Part shown: positions 33,737 to 42,709 of the stretch, piece by piece
Layout: each line of letters starts with the position of its first letter
How positions within the stretch are numbered: position 1 is the stretch's first letter
Assembly: GCF_004295585.1 (NCBI RefSeq)
Contig: NZ_AP019400.1
Span: 1,765,501-1,829,500 of the forward strand
Source of the DNA: Cohnella abietis
GTDB lineage: Bacteria > Bacillota > Bacilli > Paenibacillales > Paenibacillaceae
Reading direction: 5' to 3'
DNA: 64,000 bases
The notes under the pieces: generated by a model
The model's input: only the letters and a program-made list of their open reading frames with translations
Database searches by the model: none
Told to the model about the DNA's origin: nothing
Made by a program: the position numbers and the translations under genes

Positions 33737-35350
33737 TTAAGCAAGCACGCGCAACACGTCATCAATTTTTTTGCCGTGGGAGAGGATCCCATAATTCATC
33801 CAACTGAGAAAATCGACCTCATAAACGTGGTTATGAATAACAGCAGGAAGCGACTGCCAAACAGAAGTGGCAAACAGCTTCTTTTTCGTATGCTCGGGTA
33901 ATTCGAAGGTCACAAACAAGTGATCAGCATCCAATTGGGCGAGCAATTCTGGAGCTAACTCAGCTCTTCTTTCGCCGTTCGTTAATTGCTTAACGAGTGG
34001 ATGTGGCGTCAATTCCAGATCCTTGTATAGAATTGGACCCGTGTAGCCCTTGTCCGGACCGGCATATAAAATAATGGACTCCGCGCTTATCCTCAGAAAA
34101 GCAACGGTTTGATTTCGAATGGCATTAAGCTTTTTTCGAGCTAACTCTGCTTTACGTTCATAATTATCAATAACCTCAGTTACTTTGATGCTCGTACCTA
34201 TTCCGATCAGATCCGCAACCGTTCGCAAGGTTTCCTGCCAGCTCTCGCCGATATCGGGCATCCTGTATATGGGAACCTGCTTCTCGAAGAGATCGCAATT
34301 CCATTTTTCAGGAAAACCATGCTCGACCATAATAAAATCCGTTTTACAAGTTAAAGGGGCTTGAGGTTTATTGGACAGTACGACAGCAGGAATATGATCG
34401 AGTCCTAGATAGGATTGTGTCCCCCACTCAGAGAGAGAGGCTTGAAGGACTGGAGTTACGCCGAGAGCCAAGAGATAATCCTCCATAAAAGGGGCAAATA
34501 CACGGATTTCCTCACGGTAATGACGACGATACTGACCCGGTGAGAGTCCGACAGTTTGTTTGAAACGGCGATTAAAATAAAACTCGTTGCCGAATCCGAT
34601 ATTCTGGGCGATATCGAACAATCGGTCGTCTGTTGCTTGCAAAAGATGCTTAGCCTGCTTGATTCGGATATCTGATAAGTACTGCAGCGGAACTTGACCT
34701 GTTATTTCCTTAAATAAACGTGTGTATTGCCAGCGGCCGATGTTGGCAGTTTCCGCCATCCGCTCCACCGTCCATATGTCGCTATAATCTCGCTGTAGCT
34801 GCTCGATCGTCGCCTCCACGATTTGACGACTATTTTCAACAAGGGAACTCGAGAGGTTATTCCGAAATATATAACGAAGCAGCTCTTGAAAACGTATATG
34901 CTGATCAAACAAGCCTAACTCATCGCTCGTTTCTGATTGGTAATAATCATAAAGTCCTTCAACCCATTCTAGGCAGCGGGAAAAAGGAACACATTCGACT
35001 TCTCCAACGCAAGGAAATGATGTACGCGACTGAAATTCCTCAGAAGATGATCTGAGCTTTCCGATATGCAGCACCTCGAATGTTAATTGATACCATTCAA
35101 GACCTTTCTTGCCCGCTTCGATTGAGACCGATGTTCCTGGTTCGACGATAAAGCATTTGCCTCGCTCTAGTGGGTGGCCTAGTTGGTCTAGGATGAGTCG
35201 CCCTTCACCAGATATGAAAACTATCAATTGATAGTTTTCATTCTTCTGCGCTCTAAGCTGCTGATGAGGTGCAAATTTCATATAATCAATCTCGGTTAAA
35301 TGATAGATCGGGGTAGGAGAAACAGCCTTTTGCGATACTTCTTCATTCAT
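33737..35350 (-). CDS. btr: Btr-like AraC-family regulator with a siderophore-binding domain
   Basis: The 537-residue protein has an N-terminal cupin-like sensor (residues about 1-165), an AraC DNA-binding domain at about 180-285 (SDIWTVERMAETANIGRWQY and FDIAQNIGFGNEFYFNRRFK), and a C-terminal domain like periplasmic siderophore-binding proteins (FAPFMEDYLLALGVTPVLQA, DHIPAVVLSNKP, ADHLFVTFELPEH). This layout is that of B. subtilis Btr, which activates siderophore uptake genes when it binds bacillibactin in the cytoplasm. The neighbour upstream is a siderophore-binding lipoprotein, which supports the role. A GAGGACGG ribosome site precedes the ATG. Confidence 0.88.
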   Translation of the reverse strand: MNEEVSQKAVSPTPIYHLTEIDYMKFAPHQQLRAQKNENYQLIVFISGEGRLILDQLGHPLERGKCFIVEPGTSVSIEAGKKGLEWYQLTFEVLHIGKLRSSSEEFQSRTSFPCVGEVECVPFSRCLEWVEGLYDYYQSETSDELGLFDQHIRFQELLRYIFRNNLSSSLVENSRQIVEATIEQLQRDYSDIWTVERMAETANIGRWQYTRLFKEITGQVPLQYLSDIRIKQAKHLLQATDDRLFDIAQNIGFGNEFYFNRRFKQTVGLSPGQYRRHYREEIRVFAPFMEDYLLALGVTPVLQASLSEWGTQSYLGLDHIPAVVLSNKPQAPLTCKTDFIMVEHGFPEKWNCDLFEKQVPIYRMPDIGESWQETLRTVADLIGIGTSIKVTEVIDNYERKAELARKKLNAIRNQTVAFLRISAESIILYAGPDKGYTGPILYKDLELTPHPLVKQLTNGERRAELAPELLAQLDADHLFVTFELPEHTKKKLFATSVWQSLPAVIHNHVYEVDFLSWMNYGILSHGKKIDDVLRVLA

Positions 35351-35378
35351 AGATCAAACCGTCCTCTTGTATTGAGAA

Positions 35379-35408
35379 GTATTATCATTTAACCATTATA
35401 ACGATAAT
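35379..35408. promoter_or_regulatory. Possible iron-responsive operator before the btr-like gene
   Basis: ATTATCATT and ACGATAAT form a spaced inverted pair (35381-35408) that partly resembles Fur or Btr sites. It lies 30-58 bases upstream of the btr-like start on the complement. The match is incomplete, so this is only a candidate. Confidence 0.35.
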
Positions 35409-35410
35409 AG

Positions 35411-35446
35411 AGAGAGCACTTCAACAATGAAGTTGAAGTGCTCTCT
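35411..35446 (-). terminator. Hairpin after the siderophore-binding lipoprotein gene
   Basis: A perfect 15-base-pair inverted repeat (AGAGAGCACTTCAAC / GTTGAAGTGCTCTCT, loop AATGAA) lies 31 bases after the stop of the reverse lipoprotein gene. It lacks a clean T run, so it may be a terminator or a processing hairpin. Confidence 0.6.
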
Positions 35447-35476
35447 CGCTAAGTTAAATAAAGAGACTAAAACGGT

Positions 35477-36511
35477 TTATTTTAGCAGATACTTTTCCAA
35501 GTCTTTCAGCTTGAGGAGGTTGGCCGAGAAAGCCCCAGTTTGCCAGTAAGTGCGGTCCACTTGATACACATGACCGTTCTTAACTGCAGGAATGCTTTTC
35601 CAAATTGGACTATCCATTAAACCACTGACAGCCTCTTCATTCTCAGGTGATGACCATGCGCCATTGGAAGTTAGAATAATGATATGATCCGCACCAAGCT
35701 CAGGTAGCTTCTCCATGGATATGGTATCAATAAACTTGTCCATGTCAGCAACTAGCTTCGGCGGAGTCAAACCCAGTTCCTTGTATAAAATAGATCCTAC
35801 AAATCTGTTTTTGATACCTAGTAAGTTGATATCTCGCTCACCTACATTAAGTCGTAGAACGGCAACGGTTTCGTTCCCGATTTTTGCTTGCAGCTTGGTT
35901 TTCATATCTGCAATTTTCTGATCGTAGTCCTTCAGCAATTCCTCTGCTTTTTCGGGCATACCGATAATATCCGCAATTTTGCTTAGGATTTCTGTTGTGC
36001 TGCCATTCTGAATATCGTCAGTCAATCGGTAAGTTGGAGCTACCTTAGAATACTTCTCGTATTTGGCCGCATCTGCGTAGCCATCAGATATAATAAGATC
36101 GGGTTCTGATGCAAGTAGCGCTTCAATATCACCTGTAATATCAAATTGAGGAACGCTTAGATTAAGATAATCTTGTTTTCCCCAGGTTGGATGATACCAC
36201 TGTACTACCGGTTCAACGCCTAGAGCTACAAGATAATCCTCAAGATAAATAGCAGCTATACGCTTCGGTTTGACCGGAATCTCTACATCTCCAAATTGAT
36301 CCGTAACGATTCGCGTTTCAACTGTGCTAGGCTGTTCGCTCTCTTTATTTTCCGTGTTTGTTTCTGTGTTACTTACATCCCCTTGATTCGTCGGTTCTGC
36401 AGCTGGCTTCTCATCTTGAGCTTTGCTGCATCCCGCGAGCGCCGTAATGACAATTAGAAGAGTAATTAATCCCTTCAGAATAATGTTGCGTGATCCTTCT
36501 AGTCTTTCCAT
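35477..36511 (-). CDS. Iron-siderophore ABC transporter substrate-binding lipoprotein
   Basis: From ATG 36511 (11 bases after AGGAG) the protein has 344 residues. A lipoprotein signal ends in ITALAGC, and a Glu/Thr/Asn-rich linker follows. Then comes a FecB/FeuA-like binding fold: VTDQFGDVEIPVKPKRIAAI, EDYLVALGVEPVVQWY, LASEPDLIISDG and ADHIIILTSNGAW. Such lipoproteins catch ferric siderophores outside the membrane and hand them to a permease. No permease or ATPase gene is adjacent, so it must work with a complex encoded elsewhere. Its C-terminal lobe resembles that of the neighbouring Btr-like protein. Confidence 0.9.
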   Translation of the reverse strand: MERLEGSRNIILKGLITLLIVITALAGCSKAQDEKPAAEPTNQGDVSNTETNTENKESEQPSTVETRIVTDQFGDVEIPVKPKRIAAIYLEDYLVALGVEPVVQWYHPTWGKQDYLNLSVPQFDITGDIEALLASEPDLIISDGYADAAKYEKYSKVAPTYRLTDDIQNGSTTEILSKIADIIGMPEKAEELLKDYDQKIADMKTKLQAKIGNETVAVLRLNVGERDINLLGIKNRFVGSILYKELGLTPPKLVADMDKFIDTISMEKLPELGADHIIILTSNGAWSSPENEEAVSGLMDSPIWKSIPAVKNGHVYQVDRTYWQTGAFSANLLKLKDLEKYLLK

Positions 36512-36560
36512 GTTTGACACACTCCTATGTAAGCGTTGAAGTAACGAAATAATAAAAAAT

Positions 36561-36580
36561 AGTAATGATTATCATTCTCA
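36561..36580. promoter_or_regulatory. Fur box upstream of the siderophore-binding lipoprotein gene
   Basis: AGTAATGATTATCATTCTCA matches the core AATGATTATCATT of the Fur consensus GATAATGATTATCATTATC. It lies about 50 bases upstream of the lipoprotein start, where it would block transcription under iron-rich conditions. Confidence 0.75.
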
Positions 36581-36770
36581 TTTCGTTCATTGCTTATTAT
36601 ATCACCTTGTGCCAGCCGTTCAATGTCCATTCATTGGTTATTGTTTTATCCAAACGCGTGATTGATGGCTTGCAGAGTAGATAAAAGGAATAAGGGGTTA
36701 GTTTGTTCATGCTACGTATGGCTAACTCCCTCCGTGTGGATGGAGGGAAATGTACCCCTCGTAGCTCGAG

Positions 36771-37062
36771 TTAGTCGGTCTCTCCGCTTACCTCCACCAC
36801 TCACGTGCCTCAGTAACATGAGTTAGTCGGTCTCTCCGCTTACCTCCACCACTCACGTGCCTCAGTAACATGAGTTAGTCGGTCTCTCCGCTTACCTCCA
36901 CCACTCACGTGCCTCAGTAACCTGAGTTAGTCGGTCTCTCCGCTTATCTCCACTACTCACGTGCCCCAGTAACCTGAGTTTGTCGGCCTCCCCTCATATC
37001 TCCACCACTCATGTGCCCCAGTAACTCGATTTAGTCGGTCTTTCCTCTTATCTCCACCACTC
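36771..37062. repeat. Family A repeat array, third locus, five full units
   Basis: Unit starts at 36771, 36823, 36875, 36927, 36979 and 37031 are exactly 52 bases apart. The unit reads TTAGTCGGTCTCTCCGCTTA, CCTCCACCACTCACGTGCCT and CAGTAACATGAG. The three central copies are nearly identical, which points to recent duplication. The 160 bases between the Fur box and this array hold nothing I can name. Confidence 0.93.
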
Positions 37063-37073
37063 TGGATTTTTTC

Positions 37074-37560
37074 GAACAACGAGGTCAGGACGAGGCATGT
37101 TTGATAAGAGATGTACGAAATTTTCGAGAAACGAGGTCAGGACGAGGCAAGTTTGATAGGAGATGTACGACATTATCGAGCAACTAGGTCAGGATGAGGC
37201 ATGTTTGATAGGAGATGTACGATATTATCGAGCAACGAGGTCAGGATGAGGCATGTTTGATAGGAGATGTACGATATTATCGAGCAACGAGGTCAGGATG
37301 AGGCACGTTTGGAGTGAGATGTACGATAATATCGAGCAACGAGGTCTGAAAGAGGCAGGATTGGAGGGAGTAGTACGATATTTTCGAGTAACTGGGTCTG
37401 GATGAAGCACGATTGGAGGTAGATGTACGATATTATCGAGCAACGAGGTCAGGATGCGGCATGTTTAATAAGAGATGTACGATATTATCGAGCAACGAAG
37501 TCAGGATGCGGCATGTTTGATAAGAGATGTACGATATTATCGAGCAACGAGGTATGCGTG
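37074..37560. repeat. Tandem repeat array, family C, 52-bp period, nine full units
   Basis: Units start at 37074, 37126, 37178, 37230, 37282, 37334, 37386, 37438, 37490 and 37542, always 52 bases apart. A unit reads GAGCAACGAGGTCAGGATGA, GGCATGTTTGATAGGAGATG and TACGATATTATC. The sequence is unrelated to family A, yet it has the same period and begins 12 bases after the third family A array ends. Short open frames on both strands here are repeat translations and not genes. Confidence 0.93.
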
Positions 37561-37676
37561 ACATTGTCAACGCAAGGAAATAAGAGGAGAGTCTTGCCTG
37601 AGCGAAGGGGATATTGGTTCGAGTGGTTGAGTACAATTGGCTTCTAATGTGGTAAGTGCGGAATCATCCTTTCATT

Positions 37677-37719
37677 AAAGAGGCTAAGCAGAGTTTACTA
37701 TAAACTGCTTGGCATCTTT
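37677..37719. terminator. Terminator-like hairpin in the EPS leader region
   Basis: AAAGAGGCTAAGCAGAGTTTA pairs imperfectly with TAAACTGCTTGGCATCTTT around a CTA loop; pieces of the stem are AAGCAG/CTGCTT and GTTTA/TAAAC. The following T tract is short. No gene ends just upstream, so it may be a relic or a regulatory structure. Confidence 0.4.
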
Positions 37720-37961
37720 ATATCTGAAAGAATTCATAGAAATTTAACTTTCGCTTCTAACAGGTAGATAAATAATCCTGATTACGAGCTAAAGCTAGGA
37801 CTATATTCCGACAAGGGCGGAATTCCTCCGTTTATATATTGTCGAGGTGTCGATGTCTTTAGGTAGACTTTAGATTGTCTTTAGGAAGACTTAATCTAGT
37901 TGTGATGTAGGCTTAATGTCGCCTTAACATTAGAGCACATAGTCACATGGGAAGGTGGGTG

Positions 37962-38090
37962 ATGAAGAGTTATTTTACAGAAATTACAAGTTATCTAGGA
38001 GGTAAATGGCTCTCTGAACATGTAGGCCTATATCCTAAGCCTTGTATTAGAGGGTTATTAATTATTTCTAAGATAGAGTGTAGGGGGTGA
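37962..38090 (+). CDS. Possible small protein of 42 residues before the EPS operon
   Basis: The ATG follows GAAGGTGGGTG, a fair ribosome site. The product begins MKSYFTEITSYLGG and ends SKIECRG, with two Cys and a mild hydrophobic patch. No family is recognised. A second frame of 29 residues begins GTGA at its stop. Both could be chance; the good ribosome site and position in a long leader make the first worth listing. Confidence 0.3.
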   Translation: MKSYFTEITSYLGGKWLSEHVGLYPKPCIRGLLIISKIECRG

Positions 38091-38500
38091 GTGAAACACT
38101 TCGTCCATGCCGGAAGAACCATACAATAGAAAGAGGTGCCGTAAGTCCCTGCAAAGCAATTGGAATAATCGTCTAGTCAAGGCTGAAGAGTCGAGCTCGT
38201 ACTAGGCTGTGTAAGCAAAAGACAAGTTTATGGCACCATTCCTCAGTCACAATTCCCTCACCCAATAAATTAACTAAATTATCCATTTAATGAATATGGT
38301 ATAAGCTTACTCGGAAATAAAGCCCCCAGATATTGGATCAACTAATAGTTAGTATCCATCATTATTGGGCAATAACTCCTTCCCGCCGTTTTCTGAAAAT
38401 AACCGAAATGATCTAAGGCGACCATGCCTTTCCTCTCTCTATTCATCCAAAAGATGTGTGACATAATGTTGGAAGGAGCCATTGGAAAGGGGAGTGACAC

Positions 38501-39283
38501 TTGATCGATTTACACAGTCACCTATTGCCTGGGTTGGATGATGGACCAAAGACGCTTCAGGAATCGCTATTCCTGGCACATTCCGCAGCAAAGGAGGGAA
38601 TTGAAATCATATATGCAACGCCTCATCACCTTCGAGCTCCATTCGATAATGGGCGGGATAAAGTCATTGAGGCGGTCGTCCAATTTAATATACATCTTCG
38701 CAAAGCCGGAATCCCTCTGCAGGTCCGCGCTGGTCAGGAAATTCGCGTATGCCCCGAGCTTATTCAAGAGGCTTACTCGGGACAGCTTCTTCCGTTGGAA
38801 GGCACATCTTATGTTTTACTAGAGCTTCCTTCGTCGAGCATCCCTGATTTTCTAGAGGATACATTGCATGAGCTAGCCGTATTAGGTTGGACACCTATAC
38901 TGGCTCATCCCGAAAGAAACCGTGAAATTGCCGATAATCCAGAGCTTCTTCGCCCGTTGGTCGAATCGGGAGCATTATGCCAAATCACCTCTCATTCGCT
39001 TACAGGTGTATTTGGAACACGGACGGAATTGGCTGCTTTGAATATATGCAGAAAAGGTTTGGCTCATTTTATCGCTTCGGATGCTCATGATGCTGTGAAG
39101 AGACCCTTTCAGCTTAGAGCGGCTTATGAGAAGGTCGAGAAAAGGTTAGGGACAAGCTGGAAAAGCACTTATATCGAAAATGCAAGAAAACTAGCTGCTG
39201 GACAACAGATTGACAACATATCACCTATAGCAAGGTCGATGTCTATGTCCAAGCTGTTTGGTTGGATGGCACGGGCAAAGTAG
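38501..39283 (+). CDS. PHP-type tyrosine-protein phosphatase of the CpsB/YwqE family
   Basis: The 260-residue protein starts with TTG after GGAAAGGGGAG. It has the PHP metal motifs MIDLHSHLLPGLDDGP, YATPHH, RAGQEIRV, LAHPERNREI and ASDAHD. Members remove phosphate from the C-terminal tyrosines of the BY-kinase that controls polysaccharide chain length. The kinase and its Wzz-like adaptor are the next two genes, which confirms the role. It is the first gene of the exopolysaccharide operon that runs without clear breaks to 56.5 kb. Confidence 0.9.
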   Translation: MIDLHSHLLPGLDDGPKTLQESLFLAHSAAKEGIEIIYATPHHLRAPFDNGRDKVIEAVVQFNIHLRKAGIPLQVRAGQEIRVCPELIQEAYSGQLLPLEGTSYVLLELPSSSIPDFLEDTLHELAVLGWTPILAHPERNREIADNPELLRPLVESGALCQITSHSLTGVFGTRTELAALNICRKGLAHFIASDAHDAVKRPFQLRAAYEKVEKRLGTSWKSTYIENARKLAAGQQIDNISPIARSMSMSKLFGWMARAK

Positions 39284-39359
39284 ATCTGAATTGAAATCAT
39301 ATGAAAGGGGTCTTGAGAAGAGGAGACTAAGGTACAGCAAGAAGATTGGAGGCTCAGCC

Positions 39360-40115
39360 GTGAATGTCGAGTTGGACTTGAAACAAGTGATGACCGTATT
39401 ACGCAAGAAATGGTGGCTCGTCGCTTTGATTACGATACTGGGCACGTTAGCAGTTGGTATTTACTCGACCCAATTCGTAAAGCCAGTCTATAAAGCATCC
39501 ACCAAGCTGATCGTGAATTCCGGCTCCGAGATTGGGGGCTTTAAGCTAGACCTAAACTTAATTAATTCGAATATTAGCCTGATCAGCACCTACAAAGAAA
39601 TTATTCGCACTCCAGCAATTATGGATATTGTCGCAGAGCACCCTGAGCTTGGTACTACCTCGGATGAGCTCATTAGCAAGATCGGCTTTAATTCCGTTAA
39701 TGGTACTCAAGTGGTCACGCTCTCCTATGCGGATCAGAATTATAAGAAGGCTGCCAAAATCGTCAACGAGGTATCGGCCGTCTTTCAGCAGGAAATTCCG
39801 AAAATCATGAAGGTCGATAATGTTTATTTACTCAATGAAGCTGATGTAAACAAGCAGCCTGTGCCATTCAAACCGAATAGTAAGTTCCAGGTGGCAGTTG
39901 GTTTCGTTCTTTTCCTGCTATGCGGTATTGGAACAGTACTGTTGCTCGATTTCTTCGACGATACGCTTAAGAATGCTGCAGATGTTACTGCTGTTCTGGA
40001 GCTACCAACACTGGTTGCCATTCCTACGATAAGGACTCCGAAGGAGCAAGCAGGATCGGGATTATCCAAGAACAAGAAGAAGGCGGGTGAAACATACGGT
40101 GTCACAGCTAACTGA
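39360..40115 (+). CDS. Wzz/YveK-like chain-length adaptor
   Basis: I start at GTG 39360, eight bases after GGAGG, giving 251 residues; the upstream frame overlaps the phosphatase gene and has no ribosome site. Two membrane helices (WWLVALITILGTLAVGIYST and VAVGFVLFLLCGIGTVLLLDF) flank an extracellular domain containing YKASTKLIVNS and SYADQNYKKAAKIVNEV. A Pro-rich segment precedes the second helix, as usual. In Gram-positives this protein activates the BY-kinase encoded next. It overlaps the kinase gene by 29 bases. Confidence 0.88.
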   Translation: MNVELDLKQVMTVLRKKWWLVALITILGTLAVGIYSTQFVKPVYKASTKLIVNSGSEIGGFKLDLNLINSNISLISTYKEIIRTPAIMDIVAEHPELGTTSDELISKIGFNSVNGTQVVTLSYADQNYKKAAKIVNEVSAVFQQEIPKIMKVDNVYLLNEADVNKQPVPFKPNSKFQVAVGFVLFLLCGIGTVLLLDFFDDTLKNAADVTAVLELPTLVAIPTIRTPKEQAGSGLSKNKKKAGETYGVTAN

Positions 40116-40779
40116 AAATAAGAAAAAGCTGATCACGGACTCAGAGCCCAAATCACCTATTGCCGAAGCTTACCGAACCTTAAGGACGAACCTGCAATAT
40201 TCCGGTTTGGATGAACCTATTCGGACATTGATGATCACTTCAGCTTCACCTAGAGAGGGCAAATCGACGACGATTAATAATCTAGCTATTGCTTATGCTC
40301 AAGCTGAATGCAAGGTACTGCTCCTTGATGCGGACATGCGCAAGCCGACAGTTCATCAAGCCTTCGGTGTATCCAACAGGAATGGATTAACAGGAGTAAT
40401 GACAGGGCATTGCACAACAGATGAGGCTATTCAGAAGACGCACGTGAAGGGGCTATCCGTAATGACTGCGGGCTCAGTTCCTCCCAATCCAGCTGAAATG
40501 CTAGCATCGAATAAGATGGATCAGCTGCTTAGTCAACTGAAAGATCAGTTCGATCTCATTCTTGTAGATACGCCGCCAGTGCTCGCCGTGAGTGATGCGC
40601 AAATCATGTCTACCAAATGCGATGGAGTTCTTCTAGTAGTAAAGGCTGGAGAATTAAAGCGAGGTTTAGCGCTTCGAGCGAAGGAGCAGCTGTCATTCGT
40701 CAAAGCCCGATTGCTCGGCGTGGTGTTAAATCAAGTAAAAGGTATAGAAGCCGGCCCCTATTATTATTATGGCAATTGA
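40087..40779 (+). CDS. BY-kinase (CpsD/CapB-family tyrosine autokinase)
   Basis: The 230-residue protein has the N-terminal SPIAEAYRTLRTNLQYSG helix, Walker A SASPREGKSTTINNLA, Walker A' LLLDADMRKPTVHQ and Walker B LILVDTPPVLAVSD. It ends in a tyrosine cluster (GPYYYYGN) that is autophosphorylated. It controls EPS polymerisation and export together with the Wzz-like protein and the phosphatase upstream. Start GTG 40087 lies inside the end of the adaptor gene, so translation is coupled; GTG 40099 is an alternative. Confidence 0.93.
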   Translation: MKHTVSQLTENKKKLITDSEPKSPIAEAYRTLRTNLQYSGLDEPIRTLMITSASPREGKSTTINNLAIAYAQAECKVLLLDADMRKPTVHQAFGVSNRNGLTGVMTGHCTTDEAIQKTHVKGLSVMTAGSVPPNPAEMLASNKMDQLLSQLKDQFDLILVDTPPVLAVSDAQIMSTKCDGVLLVVKAGELKRGLALRAKEQLSFVKARLLGVVLNQVKGIEAGPYYYYGN

Positions 40780-40832
40780 AGCGCCTGTTCGGTCACTTCA
40801 GCCGCAGGCTATAAATCGGGAGGGGAAACAAT

Positions 40833-42671
40833 GTGAGTGTATCCAAACGAGTGCCGACTTGGATCGTATTCGATCTCGTGGTTTTATGGTTGGGCGTATA
40901 TTTATCATTCGTCATACATGAAGGAGGAACGTTAACGAGAGATATGGCTGCATTGGCGTCCGGTTACGGTATCGTCAGTGCCTTAACGGGAACAGCAGCA
41001 ATGTTCGTCTTCGGACTGTATCGTCGCTTGTGGCAATATGCCAGCATAGGGGAGTTAACAGCCCTCTTTCAAGCAGCAGCTGTCAGTAACATTCTGGCAT
41101 ACGCCTTGACTGCAATAGCAGCAGGATCTCGTGTACCTCTATTCGCTCCGATCCAAAGCTTTATGATGACGCTCTTTCTAATTGGGGGCAGCCGGTTTAT
41201 ATGGCGTGTTGCTTGTGACCATTTCGGCAATCATCAGTACCGGAAAGGCAAGAAAGCTTTTCTGAAGAAAACATTGATAATCGGAGCTGGAAATTGCGGA
41301 ACTCTTTTCGCGAAGGAATTGCTTAAGAATGAATCCTACCAAGCGAATCCAGTCGCCTTCGTAGATGATGATCCTTACAAGCATAAGCTGGAGGTGCTCG
41401 GAATTCCGGTGCTCGGGGGAAGACGAGATATTCCTTCAATCGTGACAGCTAAGGAAATTGAAGAAATCATTATTGCAATGCCGACAGCTTCAAAAACACA
41501 AATATCGGAAATCGTAAACATATGCAAGAACACAAAAGCCCGACTAAGACTTGTGCCACATCTTCAAGATCTCATCCAGGGGAAGGCAGCCGCTCAGCAA
41601 ATTAGGGATGTCTCCGTTGAGGATTTGCTCGGCAGAGAATCAATCTGCACAGATTTGAAAGGAATAGCCGAATACGTCGAAGGTAAAGTCGTATTGGTTA
41701 CCGGAGCGGGTGGATCTATTGGCTCGGAGCTATGCCGTCAAATTGCACCATTTAATCCGGATAAGCTCATATTGCTAGGTCATGGGGAGAATAGCATCTA
41801 TTTAATCGAGATGGAGATGCTCACTGCTTTCCCGGGAGTGAAGCTGGAAACCGTTATTGCGGATGTGCAGGACCGTACGAGAATGGAAGAAGTTTTTCGT
41901 AAGCTGAATCCACAAGTCGTCTTTCATGCCGCAGCTCACAAGCATGTGCCGCTAATGGAACGCAATCCATCAGAGGCGATCAAGAACAACGTGCTGGGCT
42001 CCAAAAATGTAGCTGACTGCGCGGATATGTTCGGAGCTGAACGCTTCGTGCTTATTTCTTCAGACAAGGCGGTTAATCCGACGAGCATTATGGGAACAAC
42101 CAAACGGATTGCTGAGATGTACATTCAAGGCTTGGATAAGCATAGTAAAACAAAATTTGTAGCGGTGAGATTCGGTAATGTTCTTGGAAGCAGAGGCAGC
42201 GTTATCCCTCGCTTTAAGCAGCAAATTGCTGCTGGTGGGCCTGTAACGGTTACTCATCCGGAGATGGTTCGTTATTTTATGACCATTCCCGAAGCGGTGC
42301 AATTGGTTATACAGGCGGGTGCGTTCGCTCAGGGTGGAGAAGTATTTATTCTCGATATGGGTAGTCCCGTCAAAATTTACGATTTGGCTGTCGATCTTAT
42401 CCGTTTATCAGGCTTCGAGCCTGGTGTAGGAATGGACATCACCTTTAGCGGTATTCGTGAAGGGGAGAAGCTATACGAGGAATTGCTGACCAAGGAAGAA
42501 GGTCTAACCTCCACAAGGCATAATCGGATTTATGTGGGCAAGCCTTCTCAGATTAATCGGGCAGAGCTAGAATTTGAAATCCGTTTATTAGAGCGAGTAT
42601 TAGGCAAAGACCCAGAAGAAATACGAAATACGCTAAGACAGCTCGTTCCGACCTACCGTAATGTCTCTTAA
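40833..42671 (+). CDS. Membrane-bound UDP-GlcNAc 4,6-dehydratase-like protein (CapD/EpsC/PglF family)
   Basis: The 612-residue protein starts with GTG after GGGAGGGGAA. Four membrane helices fill residues about 8-130. A first Rossmann-like domain (TLIIGAGNCGTLFAKELL) follows, then a catalytic SDR domain from about residue 285 (VVLVTGAGGSIGSELCRQI, VFHAAAHKHVPLME, VLISSDKAVNPTSIMGTTKR). In PglF the product is the 4-keto-6-deoxy sugar used by the aminotransferase PglE, and both PglE and PglD homologues are in this operon. This points to a UDP-2,4-diacetamido-2,4,6-trideoxyhexose. Length is normal for the long membrane form. Confidence 0.92.
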   Translation: MSVSKRVPTWIVFDLVVLWLGVYLSFVIHEGGTLTRDMAALASGYGIVSALTGTAAMFVFGLYRRLWQYASIGELTALFQAAAVSNILAYALTAIAAGSRVPLFAPIQSFMMTLFLIGGSRFIWRVACDHFGNHQYRKGKKAFLKKTLIIGAGNCGTLFAKELLKNESYQANPVAFVDDDPYKHKLEVLGIPVLGGRRDIPSIVTAKEIEEIIIAMPTASKTQISEIVNICKNTKARLRLVPHLQDLIQGKAAAQQIRDVSVEDLLGRESICTDLKGIAEYVEGKVVLVTGAGGSIGSELCRQIAPFNPDKLILLGHGENSIYLIEMEMLTAFPGVKLETVIADVQDRTRMEEVFRKLNPQVVFHAAAHKHVPLMERNPSEAIKNNVLGSKNVADCADMFGAERFVLISSDKAVNPTSIMGTTKRIAEMYIQGLDKHSKTKFVAVRFGNVLGSRGSVIPRFKQQIAAGGPVTVTHPEMVRYFMTIPEAVQLVIQAGAFAQGGEVFILDMGSPVKIYDLAVDLIRLSGFEPGVGMDITFSGIREGEKLYEELLTKEEGLTSTRHNRIYVGKPSQINRAELEFEIRLLERVLGKDPEEIRNTLRQLVPTYRNVS

Positions 42672-42709
42672 CCAAGTTAACCTATTTGATAAAGGGGAGA
42701 AATAATGAA

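Larger units (their letters stand above)
37561..38500. other. Long leader region before the exopolysaccharide operon
   Basis: About 940 bases without a standard gene separate repeat array C from the first EPS gene. It holds a hairpin at 37677-37719, a possible 42-residue open frame at 37962-38090, and several short A/T-rich stretches. The stretch 37840-37910 has repeated TTTAGG/CTTTAG and GACTTAAT-like words. I could not identify a known riboswitch, a secure promoter or an EAR-type antitermination element, though an operon this long would be expected to have such control here. Confidence 0.5.

Noticed and set aside
37225..37647. Protein-coding frames within array C on both strands
   Set aside because: They are translations of the 52-base repeat with no ribosome site or protein-like character.
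37840..38300. Cyclic di-GMP riboswitch or EAR element before the EPS operon
   Set aside because: No conserved core of either could be recognised by eye; a covariance-model search would be needed to decide.
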